Shown here: piece after piece, positions 1-8,515 of the stretch
How the letters are laid out: each line of letters opens with the position of its first letter
Numbering within the stretch: the first letter of the stretch is position 1
Assembly: GCA_963851045.1 (NCBI GenBank)
Contig: CAWKNC010000001.1
Span: 62,001 to 126,000, forward strand
Length of the DNA: 64,000 nt
Source of the DNA: WHSW01 sp963851045
GTDB lineage: Bacteria; Actinomycetota; Thermoleophilia; Solirubrobacterales; 70-9
Direction: 5' to 3'
Position numbers and translations under genes: made by a program
The notes under the pieces: model-generated
What the model was told of the DNA's origin: nothing
Databases searched by the model: none
The model's input: only the letters and a program-made list of their open reading frames with translations

Positions 1-672
1 CACGAGGGCGAGGGTCGGGCTCTGCACCCGGCCGACCGAGAGGAAGTTGGATCCGAAGCGGCGGCTTGCGAGCGAGACCGCGCGGGTGAGCGTCGCGCCC
101 CAGATCAGATCGATGTCCTGGCGCGCGGAGCCGGCGTAGGCAAGGTCGTAGGAGAGCTGGTCGAGATTCGAGAAAGCGCGCTCGATCTCGTCCTTGGTCA
201 GCGCGGAGTAGCGCGCGCGCTGGACCGGGGGGCGGACCTCGTACAACCCGCTGGAGACATTGTCACTGGCGGCGATCGCCTCGATGATCTTCGGGTTTGC
301 CTCGAGCGCCTGCTGAAGCGCCTCGAGGCCGATCAGCTCGCCCTCGCGATCGAAGTCGGTCGCGATGACGACCTCGTCGGCGCCCTTGGACAGCTTGCGG
401 ACCGCTTTGACGACGTTCTTGTCGGTCGGCTCGGGCACGAGCTCGGCGTCGATCAGCTCGTGGAGGTCGGTCTCCTGCCAGTTCGAATAGCCCTCGGGGA
501 ACGCCACTCCCATGACGTGGCCCTTGAGCCCGACGGTCATGTGATCGCCCTCGGAATCGGTCCAGGTGTAGAACGGAACCTTGTACGTGGCGTCGTTCTT
601 TGCCTCGCCCGACGAGAGGATCTCAGCGATTTTCTTCGCCGAGTTGTTCTTTTCGGTGATGATCAGCCTCAA
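1..672 (-). CDS. DNA topoisomerase I, archaeal-type IA family (partial, 3' end outside window)
   Basis: Type IA topoisomerases relax negatively supercoiled DNA through a transient 5'-phosphotyrosine strand break. The visible 224 residues begin MRLIITEKN, the usual start of the TOPRIM fold. They continue through ATDFDREGELIG, which carries the acidic metal-binding residues of TOPRIM. The window edge is reached at GRVQSPTLAL, the motif that follows TOPRIM in archaeal-type enzymes. I chose the TTG at 672-670 because RLIITEK should be the extreme N-terminus. A GTG at 723-721 is in frame but would add 17 residues without family support. The active-site tyrosine lies outside the window. The wording of the motifs resembles the archaeal branch more than the usual bacterial TopA, which is recollection rather than a search result. 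Confidence 0.85.
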   Translation of the reverse strand, partial: MRLIITEKNNSAKKIAEILSSGEAKNDATYKVPFYTWTDSEGDHMTVGLKGHVMGVAFPEGYSNWQETDLHELIDAELVPEPTDKNVVKAVRKLSKGADEVVIATDFDREGELIGLEALQQALEANPKIIEAIAASDNVSSGLYEVRPPVQRARYSALTKDEIERAFSNLDQLSYDLAYAGSARQDIDLIWGATLTRAVSLASRRFGSNFLSVGRVQSPTLALV

Positions 673-765
673 GCGGCGCGAGAGTAGCAGGGGGTCTGGG
701 CGGCCCCAAAGGGGTGCACGCACGCACCCGAAGGGTGCGCAATCGCGCTCACTAACCTCCTTGCA

Positions 766-1512
766 ATGCCAGCCCAGCAATTCGCAGGCAAGGAATGCGT
801 CTGTCAGTACCACCGCGGGATCTGCGATCAGAGCTGCGTTCGCGGCATGCTCGAGACGCCGTTTTACATTGCGTGCCTGCGCCTTGACGGCCGCAACACG
901 CTGGTCGTGGGTGGCGGCGAGATCGGTCTGGAGAAGGTCGAGGGGGTGCTCGCCTGCAACGGCAACGTCACGCTCGTCGCACCCGAGGCCAACGAGGCTT
1001 TACAGGCGCTCGCAGCGGAGGGCTCGATCACCTGGGAAAAGCGCCCATATGAGTCTGCGGACCTCGAGGGCAAGTTCATGGCGATCGCCGCCACCAACGA
1101 CACCGAGGTCAACATCTCCGTTTACGAGGACGCCGAGCGCCGCGCGATGTTGGTCAACGTCGTCGACGTCCCCTCGCTGTGCAACTTCATCCTGCCCGCG
1201 ATCGTGCGTACCGGCCCGCTGGCGATCGCGATCTCGACCGCCGGCGCCTCGCCCGCGCTCGCCAAGCGGATCAAGGCCGAGATCTCCGAGTCCTTCGGCG
1301 AGCCGTATGCGCGTCTTGCCGTGATTCTCAACGATGCCCGCGGCTGGGCGAAGGGCAACCTGCCGACCTACCAGGACCGCAAGCAGTTCTTCGAGGGCAT
1401 CGTCAACGGCGATCCGGACCCGATCGAGCTTCTCCGCGAGGGCCGCGACCGCGACGTCGTCGAGCTGATCGAGGCCGCGAAGGCGCGAACGCCCGTCGCC
1501 GGCCAGATCTAA
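766..1512 (+). CDS. Precorrin-2 dehydrogenase / sirohydrochlorin ferrochelatase-like protein (CysG N-terminal domain family)
   Basis: This family oxidises precorrin-2 to sirohydrochlorin with NAD+ and often inserts iron, giving siroheme. The protein is 248 residues. Its Rossmann motif VVGGGEIGLEKVEGVL lies near residue 47, followed by VTLVAPE and a mid-protein segment with NVVDVPSLCNFILPA, both typical of CysG/Met8-like enzymes. The C-terminal half carries STAGASPALAKRIK, the family's usual dimerisation segment. The start is uncertain. ATG 766 adds a Cys-rich leader of 27 residues (ECVCQYHRGICDQSC). ATG 847 gives a more typical N-terminus, MLETPFYIACLRL. Neither has a convincing ribosome binding site. 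No uroporphyrinogen methyltransferase domain is fused. Confidence 0.88.
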   Translation: MPAQQFAGKECVCQYHRGICDQSCVRGMLETPFYIACLRLDGRNTLVVGGGEIGLEKVEGVLACNGNVTLVAPEANEALQALAAEGSITWEKRPYESADLEGKFMAIAATNDTEVNISVYEDAERRAMLVNVVDVPSLCNFILPAIVRTGPLAIAISTAGASPALAKRIKAEISESFGEPYARLAVILNDARGWAKGNLPTYQDRKQFFEGIVNGDPDPIELLREGRDRDVVELIEAAKARTPVAGQI

Positions 1513-1523
1513 GGACGGCTGAC

Positions 1524-2518
1524 ATGAGACTGCAGACAACTCGGCGATTCCGACCTCGAGGTCTCTGAAATCTCGCTTGGCTCCTGGCTCACCTACTCAG
1601 GCGGGATCGAGCGCGAGCACACCGAGGCCTGCACCCGCGCCGCCTTCGACGCCGGGATCAACTTCTTCGACACGGCAAACGTCTACGGGACCGGTGCCTC
1701 GGAGACCGCGTGGGGCGAGATCCTCTCCGACTATGCCCGCGACTCGTTCATCCTCGCCACGAAGGTCTACTTCGAGATGGCGCCGGGCGATCGCGGCCTC
1801 TCGGCAGAGCAGATCGCGAAGCAGATCGACGCCTCGCTCGATCGCCTTCAGACCGATTACGTCGACCTCTATCAGTGCCACCGCTTCGACTCCGAGACGC
1901 CCATCGAGGAGACGATGGAGGCGCTCACCCAGGTGGTCAGCTCGGGCAAGGCGCGCTACATCGGCTTCAGCGAGTGGACGCCGGAGCAGATCCAGGCCGG
2001 CCTGGATGTCGAGGGCGCCGAGAAGTTCGTCTCCTCCCAGCCGCAGTACAACGCGATCTGGCGCGCGCCGGAGGACGAGGTGTTTCCCCTCTGCGCAGAT
2101 AACGGGATCTCGCAGATCGTGTGGTCGCCGCTCGCGCAGGGCGTGCTCAGCGGCAAGTACGAGCCGGGCGCCGAGCCGCCTGAGGACTCGCGCGCGTCGA
2201 GCGACGACATGAGCGTCTTCATCAAGAGCTACCTGGCCGATCCGGTGCTCGAGGCCGTGCAGCGTCTGCGGCCGGTCGCCGACGAGGCCGGGCTGACCAT
2301 GGTCGAGCTCGCGCTCGCCTGGACCCTGCGCCGGCCCGAGCTCGCCTCCGCGATCATCGGCGCGTCGCGGCCCGAGCAGGTCCACGCAAACGCGGCGGCA
2401 TCGGAGATCGAGCTCTCCCAGGACACGCTCGACCGCGATCGACGAAGCGCTGGGCGATGTCGTGATCTCAGGCCAGCGTCTCGGCAACAACGCCACCGCC
2501 GAGATCAAGCACCGCTAA
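1524..2518 (+). pseudogene. Aldo/keto reductase, with two apparent +1 frameshifts
   Basis: NADPH-dependent aldo/keto reductase of the potassium-channel beta-subunit-like group. The TIM-barrel catalytic set is visible: Asp and Tyr in FFDTANVYG, Lys in LATKVYF and His in YQCHRFD, with WSPLAQGVLSGKY before the cofactor-binding end SAIIGASRPEQV. ATG 1524 opens with MRLQT, but LGDSDLEVSEISLGSW follows only after skipping one base near 1539. The C-terminal helix AIDEALGDVVISGQR, ending at TAA 2516, is reached only after skipping an extra c near 2433-2434. Between the two points about 300 codons are intact. The gene could therefore be functional with two sequence errors, or recently inactivated. It ends at a hairpin shared with the convergent PAQR gene. 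Confidence 0.8.
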
Positions 2519-2524
2519 CTCGGC

Positions 2525-2571
2525 TCGAAAGACGTATCTGTCCGGACCGTCCCGACGGATTCGTCTTTCGA
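2525..2571. terminator. Long hairpin between convergent genes, likely bidirectional terminator
   Basis: TCGAAAGACG at 2525-2534 pairs perfectly with CGTCTTTCGA at 2562-2571. The pairing continues inward with a few mismatches to a short loop near 2546-2551. It sits just after the aldo/keto reductase stop and 17 bases before the end of the PAQR gene on the other strand. There is no long T run, so intrinsic termination is inferred from position and stem strength only. Confidence 0.6.
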
Positions 2572-2587
2572 TGAGGAGTGGGGGCGG

Positions 2588-3445
2588 CTAGGCCGGGAGG
2601 GCGAAGAGCGCGATCGCCGCGAAATGCGCGGCTGCGGCGGCGATCACGAGGATGTGAAAGATCTCGTGGTAGCCGAAAACTGCGGGGCTCGGATCCGGCC
2701 GGCCGACGGCGTAGACGACCGCGCCGGTGATGTAGAGCGCGCCGCCGCCGGCGATCAGCAGGCCCGCGCCAATGCCCGTCTCGGCGATGATCGCCGGAAA
2801 GCCGATCGCGCCGATCAGCCCGACCGCGACGTAGACGATTGCCGAGACCCACTTCGGGGAGTCGGTCCAGGCCAGCTCGACGATCGCACCGGCAAGCGCG
2901 CCGCCCCAGACCGCGATCAGCAGTGCGGTCGCAAGCGGGCCCTCCATGACCAGTAGCGCGAACGGCGTGATCGTGCCGGCGATGAGGAAGAAGATCATCG
3001 TGTGATCGAGCCGTCGCATCCAGCGACGGGACTCGGGGCGCTTCCAGTCGACGCGGTGATAGAGGGCGCTGACTCCCAGCAGCGCCGAAAGGCTTGCCGC
3101 GTAGATCGCAACCGCGAGGCGCGCCTCGGCGCCCTTCGCAAGCAGAACCAGGCCGGTGCCCAGCACGAGGGAGACGAAGAACGCGTACTCATGAGAGACG
3201 CCGCGCAACCGCGGCTTGACCTTGGCGATCTGCTCGGCCGCGACCGCCTTCGCATCGGCAACGGCCTCTGCGGCGGCATCGCGCGCGTCCGCAACCCTCT
3301 CGGCGGCGTTCCCGCGCGCGTCGGAGAACGCCTCGCGCGCGGCGTCGCGGCGCTCGCCCATCGCTTCCACGGCGGCGTCGCGGCGCTCGCCCATCGCTTC
3401 CACGGCGGCGTCGCGCCTCTCGTTGAACTTCTCTCGCGGACTCAT
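2588..3445 (-). CDS. Hemolysin III / PAQR-family membrane protein with N-terminal 11-residue-repeat helix
   Basis: The C-terminal 200 residues form a seven-helix PAQR/hemolysin III domain. SHEYAFFVSLVLG opens the first helix. SALYHR, RLDHTMIFFLIAGT and the late GYHEIFHILV supply the conserved His and Asp residues thought to bind a metal in this family. Before the domain, about 70 residues consist of six consecutive 11-residue units (ERRDAAVEAMG twice, then ERRDAAREAFS, DARGNAAERVA, DARDAAAEAVA, DAKAVAAEQIA). This should form one long charged amphipathic helix. ATG 3445 (MSPREKF) is preferred over upstream options. Most bacterial homologues are about 210 residues and lack this extension. The substrate or signal is unknown. 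Confidence 0.85.
   Translation of the reverse strand: MSPREKFNERRDAAVEAMGERRDAAVEAMGERRDAAREAFSDARGNAAERVADARDAAAEAVADAKAVAAEQIAKVKPRLRGVSHEYAFFVSLVLGTGLVLLAKGAEARLAVAIYAASLSALLGVSALYHRVDWKRPESRRWMRRLDHTMIFFLIAGTITPFALLVMEGPLATALLIAVWGGALAGAIVELAWTDSPKWVSAIVYVAVGLIGAIGFPAIIAETGIGAGLLIAGGGALYITGAVVYAVGRPDPSPAVFGYHEIFHILVIAAAAAHFAAIALFALPA
3341..3415. repeat. 33-bp direct repeat, two perfect copies plus a partial third
   Basis: The unit beginning ggcgtcgcggcgctcgccca occupies 3341-3373 and 3374-3406 without a mismatch, and nine bases of a third copy follow to 3415. It lies in the PAQR gene and encodes two identical 11-residue units. The four other units have diverged, so this pair is probably a recent duplication inside an older repeat. 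Confidence 0.95.
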
Positions 3446-3545
3446 TGGCTGCACTGAGAAGCGTAATCGGTGCGCCCGCCCGGCGGGCCGCATCGAACCC
3501 GCTCAGCGAACCCAATGCGGCCCGCCTCGGGGGTGGGGCGCGCTG

Positions 3546-3561
3546 CCACTACATCTAGTGT
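3546..3561. promoter_or_regulatory. Candidate NrdR box upstream of nrdR-nrdJ
   Basis: CCACTACATCTAGTGT contains the perfect inverted repeat CACTA-CATC-TAGTG and matches the general shape of NrdR boxes (ACACTATATATAGTGT-like). It lies 45-60 bases before the nrdR start. NrdR boxes often occur as a pair about three helical turns apart. A poorer half-match, ACACCACTCCTAGT, follows at 3579-3592 with its centre about 33 bases away. The site fits autoregulation of an nrdR-nrdJ operon, which is known in Streptomyces. Confidence 0.6.
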
Positions 3562-3605
3562 CTTGGCTGAGGAGGAGAACACCACTCCTAGTAGAATCAC
3601 CTTCG

Positions 3606-4094
3606 ATGGATTGTCCGAGCTGCAACCGCGCCACGAACGTGCTGGAGACCCGCCGCGCCGAGGATGGCGCGGCCACCAGGCGCCGGCGCAAGTGCCCGGC
3701 CTGCGGTCAGCGTTTCACCACCTACGAGCGGCGCGACCGCGATCCGCTCTTCGTTCGCAAGCGCGGCGGCGAGCGCCAGCGCTTCGACCGACCCAAGTTG
3801 CGGGCGGCGCTGCTGCGCGCAACCCACAAGCGCCAGGTAAGCGCCGCCGACGTCGAGGCGCTCGTCGATCGGGTCGAGGTCGCGATCGAGGCTGACGGCG
3901 GGGAGCTCGGCACGGATCGGATCGGCGAGCTCTGCCTCCAGGGCCTGCGAGATCTCGACCACGGCGCCTACCTGCAGTTCCTCGGGACGTTGCCCTCGCC
4001 GAATGCGGAGTTTGCGGAATCGGCTGCGAAGAGTTCCGTCCGAGCCGGGCGGAAGAGTGCATCGTTACCCGCTCAAGCCGGGTCGAAGCCTTAA
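3606..4094 (+). CDS. nrdR: Transcriptional repressor NrdR
   Basis: NrdR is an ATP/dATP-sensing repressor of ribonucleotide reductase genes. The 162-residue protein has the N-terminal zinc ribbon MDCPSC...CPACGQRF with four cysteines. An ATP-cone domain follows from about residue 48 (FVRKRGGERQRFDRPKL), including DRIGELCLQGLRDLDHGAYLQF near its end. The C-terminal tail beyond about residue 135 is longer and Ala/Ser rich compared with family norms. It sits 27 bases before nrdJ on the same strand and behind a candidate NrdR box, so it probably regulates its own operon. Confidence 0.95.
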   Translation: MDCPSCNRATNVLETRRAEDGAATRRRRKCPACGQRFTTYERRDRDPLFVRKRGGERQRFDRPKLRAALLRATHKRQVSAADVEALVDRVEVAIEADGGELGTDRIGELCLQGLRDLDHGAYLQFLGTLPSPNAEFAESAAKSSVRAGRKSASLPAQAGSKP

Positions 4095-4121
4095 GTAAGT
4101 CAGTTGGAGAGGAGTCTGAGG

Positions 4122-6974
4122 ATGGCGGAAATCGCTGCAAACAGCGCGAAAATTGGTCAGGATGGCCTGGTCTGCGAGCGTCGGCACACAACCCCGGGTG
4201 TGCACCCGTTCGACGAGATCGAGTGGGAGACGCGCGACGCCGTCATCGGCGACCCGGCAAAGCCTGCGTTCGAGCAGTACGGGGTCGAGTTCCCGAAGAG
4301 CTGGTCGCAGAACTCCACCAACATCGTCGCGCAGAAGTACTTCCGCGGCCGCCTCGGCTCCGATGAGCGCGAGGGCTCCGTCCGCCAGATGATCTCCCGC
4401 GTCGCCGGCACGATCGCCGGTTGGGGCCGCGATGGTGGCTACTTCGCCTCCGATGAGGACGCCGACGCCTTCGAGGCCGAGCTCACCCACATCCTCCTCC
4501 ACCAGAAGGCCGCCTTCAACAGCCCGGTCTGGTTCAACGTCGGCTTCGAGGAGCGCCCGCAGTGCTCCGCCTGCTTCATCTTGAGCGTCGAGGACACGAT
4601 GGAGTCGATCCTCGACTGGAACACCAAGGAAGGTCAGATCTTCCGTGGCGGCTCGGGCTCGGGGATCAACCTCTCCAACATCCGCGGCTCGGTCGAGCAT
4701 CTCTCGAAGGGCGGCCTCGCCTCGGGTCCCGTGAGCTTCATGCGCGGCGCCGACTCGTGGGCCGGGACGATCAAGTCAGGCGGCAAGACCCGCCGCGCGG
4801 CCAAGATGGTGGTGCTCGACGTCGATCATCCCGACATCGAGGACTTCATCTGGTGCAAGGCCAAGGAGGAAAAGAAGGCAAACGCGCTTCGCGATGCCGG
4901 CTTCGACATGTCGATCGACGGTGAGGGCTTCACCTCGATCCAGTACCAGAACGCCAACAACTCGGTCCGCGTCTCGGACGCCTTCATGGAGGCCGTTGAG
5001 GCCGACGCCGACTGGGATCTGCTTGCCCGCAAGGACGGCGAGACGACCAAGACGCTGCCGGCGCGCGACCTGATGAACCAGATCGCCGAGGCGGCCTGGG
5101 CATGCGCGGATCCAGGCGTTCAGTACGACACGATCATCAACGACTGGCACACCTGCCCTGAGTCGGGCCGGATCAACGCCTCGAACCCGTGCTCTGAGTA
5201 CATGCACGTCGACGACTCGGCCTGCAACCTCGCCTCGATCAACCTGATGAAGTTCCGTCGCCCCGACGGCTCCTTCGACACCGAGGAGTTCGAGCACACC
5301 GTCGACGTCGTCTTCCTCGCGCAGGAGATCGTCGTCAGCCCGAGCTCGTACCCGACCGAGAAGATCGGCGAGAACGCTCGCGCGTTTCGTCAGCTCGGCC
5401 TCGGCTACGCAAACCTCGGCGCCCTGCTGATGAGTGACGGAGTCCCCTACGACTCCGACGAGGGCCGCAACATCGCCGGGGCGATCACCGCCCTGATGAC
5501 CGGCCGCGGCTATCGCAAGTCCGCTGAGATCGCGGCTGCGGTCGGCACGTACGAGGCCTACCCGCCCAACCGCGAGGCCCACAACAACGTCATGCGGATG
5601 CACCGCGAGGCGTCGTACAAGCTCGACGCCGACGGCGTTAAGGGCGACCTCGTCGCGGCAGCGCAGCGCAGCTGGGACGAGGCGGTCGAGCTCGGCGACT
5701 CACACGGCTATCGCAATGCCCAGGCAACGGTGCTGGCCCCGACCGGAACCATCTCGTTCCTGATGGACTGCGACACGACCGGCATCGAGCCGGACTTCTC
5801 GCTCGTCAAGTTCAAGGAGCTGGTCGGTGGCGGCTCGATGACGATCGTCAACCGCACGGTGCCGATGGCGCTCGAGACCCTCGGCTACTCACCATCGGAG
5901 ATCGAGCAGATCGAGGCGTACATCAACGACAAGGGCACCATCGTTGGCGCCCCCGGCCTGAAGGACGCGCACCTGCCCGTCTTCGACGTGGCGGTGGGAG
6001 AGCGCGCGATCTCGCACATGGGCCACATCAAGATGATGGCCGCGGCGCAGCCGTTCCTCTCGGGAGCGATCTCGAAGACGGTCAACCTGCCGCAGACGGC
6101 GACGGTCGGCGACATCGCCGAGGCCTACACGGAGGGCTGGAAGCACGGCCTGAAGGCACTCGCGATCTACCGCGACGGCTCGAAGACCGCGCAGGCCCTG
6201 CGCACCGACGCCCAGAAGGACGCCGAGGCGGACGAGGGAGCGGTCACGGCCAGGCCGGAGCGGCGCAAGATGCCGCGCGAGCGCGAGTCGATCACCCACA
6301 AGTTCTCGATCGCCGGACACGAGGGCTACATCACCGCCGGCAAGTACGAGGACGGCTCGATCGGCGAGATCTTCCTCACCGACATCGGCAAGGAAGGCTC
6401 GACGCTGCGCGGGATGCTGAACGCATTCGCGACGGCGATCTCGATCGGGCTCCAGTACGGGGTGCCGCTCGAGACGTTCGTCAGGAAGTTCAGCTACATG
6501 CGCTTCGACCCGGAGGGCATCACCGGCAACCCGGAGATCCCGTTCGCGAAGTCGATGCCCGACTACATCATGCGCTGGCTCGCCAGCCGCTTCATCGAGG
6601 ATCTCGACGAGCTCGAGGACCTCGGCATCCTCACCGCGGAGGTGCGGGCGCGCAAGGAGGCGCAGCTGGCGATCTTCACCGACGACACCGCGGGCCCAGC
6701 GGCCCCGGCCGAGCCGGAGAAAAAGGCCAACGGCGGCAATGGATCGAACGGTCACACGAACGGCGGCAACGGACACGCCAAGGCCGAGACGGTTCACCAG
6801 CCCGGCAAGACGGTCGCCGCCGCCTCGGCGATGACCGACACGCCTCCGGTCCGCCCCGCCCGCATGATCGGCGGCGATCTCGGCCCGGCGTGCGAGCAGT
6901 GCGGCGGCATGATGCAGCGCACAGGCTCCTGCTACACGTGCTCGAGCTGCGGTAACAACACCGGCTGCGGCTGA
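4122..6974 (+). CDS. nrdJ: Adenosylcobalamin-dependent ribonucleoside-diphosphate reductase (class II)
   Basis: Class II reductase making deoxyribonucleotides with a radical generated from adenosylcobalamin, so it works with or without oxygen. The protein is 950 residues. NPCSEYMHVDDSACNLASIN holds the active-site Asn-Cys-Glu triad, and PTGTISFLMDCDTTGIEPDF is the later barrel signature. The tail ends in a cysteine-rich zinc/redox segment (CEQCGGMMQRTGSCYTCSSC). A Gly/Asn-rich linker near residues 870-890 joins the tail to the catalytic core. ATG 4122 is preceded by GGAGAGGAG. An in-frame TTG at 4104 lies inside that ribosome binding region and is unlikely. No cobalamin riboswitch is visible in the 27 bases after nrdR. 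Confidence 0.96.
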   Translation: MAEIAANSAKIGQDGLVCERRHTTPGVHPFDEIEWETRDAVIGDPAKPAFEQYGVEFPKSWSQNSTNIVAQKYFRGRLGSDEREGSVRQMISRVAGTIAGWGRDGGYFASDEDADAFEAELTHILLHQKAAFNSPVWFNVGFEERPQCSACFILSVEDTMESILDWNTKEGQIFRGGSGSGINLSNIRGSVEHLSKGGLASGPVSFMRGADSWAGTIKSGGKTRRAAKMVVLDVDHPDIEDFIWCKAKEEKKANALRDAGFDMSIDGEGFTSIQYQNANNSVRVSDAFMEAVEADADWDLLARKDGETTKTLPARDLMNQIAEAAWACADPGVQYDTIINDWHTCPESGRINASNPCSEYMHVDDSACNLASINLMKFRRPDGSFDTEEFEHTVDVVFLAQEIVVSPSSYPTEKIGENARAFRQLGLGYANLGALLMSDGVPYDSDEGRNIAGAITALMTGRGYRKSAEIAAAVGTYEAYPPNREAHNNVMRMHREASYKLDADGVKGDLVAAAQRSWDEAVELGDSHGYRNAQATVLAPTGTISFLMDCDTTGIEPDFSLVKFKELVGGGSMTIVNRTVPMALETLGYSPSEIEQIEAYINDKGTIVGAPGLKDAHLPVFDVAVGERAISHMGHIKMMAAAQPFLSGAISKTVNLPQTATVGDIAEAYTEGWKHGLKALAIYRDGSKTAQALRTDAQKDAEADEGAVTARPERRKMPRERESITHKFSIAGHEGYITAGKYEDGSIGEIFLTDIGKEGSTLRGMLNAFATAISIGLQYGVPLETFVRKFSYMRFDPEGITGNPEIPFAKSMPDYIMRWLASRFIEDLDELEDLGILTAEVRARKEAQLAIFTDDTAGPAAPAEPEKKANGGNGSNGHTNGGNGHAKAETVHQPGKTVAAASAMTDTPPVRPARMIGGDLGPACEQCGGMMQRTGSCYTCSSCGNNTGCG

Positions 6975-6993
6975 CCCGCGCCGACACCCCGCC

Positions 6994-7063
6994 TCCGTAG
7001 CCGACACCGAGCCGGTCGCGTGCGCAGCCCGGATGGCGTAACTCCGGGCGCAACCTACGGTTG
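6994..7063. promoter_or_regulatory. Shared stress-island motif and inverted repeat upstream of the first usp gene
   Basis: TCCGTAGCCGAC at 6994-7005 resembles the CCGTAGTGA-like element found before other genes of this island. A second element, CAACC-TAC-GGTTG at 7051-7063, is a perfect 5-bp inverted repeat 45 bases before the usp ATG and contains CCGTAG on the minus strand. Function as an operator is inferred from recurrence only. Confidence 0.35.
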
Positions 7064-7107
7064 ATCCAAAGCTCAACCGGCGCTGCCGGCAACCAAGGAG
7101 GCACGCG

Positions 7108-8025
7108 ATGAAGAAGATTGTCGTTGGATACGACGGCACCGAGCAGGCTATGGACGCGTTGCATTTCGGCGCTGATCTGCGCCGCGCGACCGGGGCTGAA
7201 CTGGTCGTCGCCCCCGTCGATGAGATCGAGCCCATGTGGGGCGATTTCAATCTCGAGAAGCTCAACGAGAACCGCAGCGAGTACTTCCGGCGGATGTTCG
7301 ACGAGGCGGCCGAGCATCTGGGCGACTCCGCCTTTGAGCGCGTGGTTGCCTCGGGATCGGCCTCTGCGGCGCTTCATCAGGTCGCGGAGAACGAGAGACC
7401 CGACGTGCTGGTCATCGGCTCGACCCACCGGGCCGGCTCAGCCAAGGTTCTGCCGGGCGCAACCGGCAACCGCCTGCTCAGCGGTGCTCCCTGCGCGATC
7501 GCCATTGCGCCCAAGGGCTACGCAACAACGAGTTCCCAGGCGGGAGTTCGGCGGATCGGGGTCGCCTATGACGGTCAGCACGAGTCAGATCTCGCCCTGG
7601 ACGCGGCCATCGACCTCGCCCGTCAGAGCGCCGCAACGCTGCGATTGGTAGCGGTCAGCCCCAGCCCCGTTGATATCGGGCACGGGCGCGGTGGTGGTGG
7701 GAGCGCTTACGCCTTCGTCGACTACCTGGCCCGCCACCTCGACGAACGCCTGGCCGAAGGGATGAGTCGGGTTCCCGCGGAGACCAGCAGCTCGACGGTG
7801 ATCAGGCAAGGTCGGGTGGCCGAAGTGCTGATCGACGAAGCCAAGGACCTCGATCTCTTGGTCATGGGATCTCGCGGGTACGGCCCTGTGCGCCGGGTCC
7901 TCCTGGGCGGCGTGGCTCATAAGGTCATGCAGGCCGCCCCGTGTCCCGTGATGGTCGTGCCGCGAAGCGCCGAAAAAGCAACCCGCAAGGCGGAGTCGCA
8001 TCGGGTCACCGAGATCCTCGTCTGA
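7108..8025 (+). CDS. Universal stress protein, tandem UspA domains
   Basis: Two UspA folds, roughly residues 1-140 and 150-290, each starting with a hydrophobic strand followed by YDG (VVGYDGTEQAMDAL, IGVAYDGQHESDLAL). The second domain has MGSRGYGPVRRVLLGG, close to the G-x2-G-x9-G nucleotide-binding motif of ATP-binding Usps. The first (IGSTHRAGSAKVLPG) is degenerate. A strong ribosome binding site, AAGGAGG, precedes ATG 7108. Tandem Usps of this size are common in actinobacterial dormancy regulons. It is the first of four in this island, so a role in stress survival is inferred. Confidence 0.92.
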   Translation: MKKIVVGYDGTEQAMDALHFGADLRRATGAELVVAPVDEIEPMWGDFNLEKLNENRSEYFRRMFDEAAEHLGDSAFERVVASGSASAALHQVAENERPDVLVIGSTHRAGSAKVLPGATGNRLLSGAPCAIAIAPKGYATTSSQAGVRRIGVAYDGQHESDLALDAAIDLARQSAATLRLVAVSPSPVDIGHGRGGGGSAYAFVDYLARHLDERLAEGMSRVPAETSSSTVIRQGRVAEVLIDEAKDLDLLVMGSRGYGPVRRVLLGGVAHKVMQAAPCPVMVVPRSAEKATRKAESHRVTEILV

Positions 8026-8072
8026 CCGCCTTGCCTCGGCGTCCACCGCCTCGGTCAGCTGACCGGCCTCGG

Positions 8073-8471
8073 TCAGCTGATCGCGGCGGCGATGTCGAGG
8101 GTCGAGACGATTCCAACCGGGTCGCGACGCTCGTTGCGAACGAGTAGGTGAGATACGCGGTGCTCGGCCATTAGCTGAGCGGCGTGGATCAAAGTGTCGT
8201 CGTGGCGGAGGCTGATCGCCTCATTCGCCGCGATGTCCGCTGCGGTCAGGCCGTCGAAGTGCCCGCTTGCGACGGCGCTGACCAGGTCGAGCTCGGTGAT
8301 CACCGGCGGCTCGGGCCGGTCGTCATCGACGACGACAATCGCGTGAACTCTGTTTACCGCCATCAGCTCGGCCACCTGCGAAAGCGCTGCTTCTGGCCTA
8401 CAGCTGACGATGCCGCCGTCGCTGGCTTCAGTCAGAACGGAGTTTTTTAGTTGTTCGGTTGTCGTGTTCAT
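8073..8471 (-). CDS. CBS-domain pair protein
   Basis: About 132 residues containing two CBS motifs (one Bateman module): LSQVAELMAVNRVHAIVVVD for the first and AQLMAEHRVSHLLVRN followed by PVGIVSTLDIAAAIS for the second. CBS pairs bind adenosyl ligands and usually act as energy or redox sensors. No catalytic domain is attached, so this is a stand-alone sensor or adaptor. ATG 8471 is chosen; GTG 8477 is two codons upstream. Stand-alone CBS proteins occur with Usps in mycobacterial dormancy regulons, consistent with the neighbours here. Confidence 0.87.
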   Translation of the reverse strand: MNTTTEQLKNSVLTEASDGGIVSCRPEAALSQVAELMAVNRVHAIVVVDDDRPEPPVITELDLVSAVASGHFDGLTAADIAANEAISLRHDDTLIHAAQLMAEHRVSHLLVRNERRDPVGIVSTLDIAAAIS

Positions 8472-8515
8472 GGCCACGACACTAGGGGCGTTTGCGCGAG
8501 CGAAGATCAGCCCTC

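Noticed and set aside
766..846. Cys-rich leader of the siroheme-pathway protein as a metal-binding domain
   Set aside because: The segment may not be translated, because ATG 847 gives a normal N-terminus, and no known motif fits the cysteine spacing.
3341..3415. Two 33-bp direct repeats considered as a CRISPR remnant
   Set aside because: The copies are contiguous without spacers, in frame, and encode an 11-residue protein repeat.
4095..4121. Cobalamin riboswitch before the B12-dependent reductase
   Set aside because: The 27-base gap is too short, and no B12-box-like sequence is visible.
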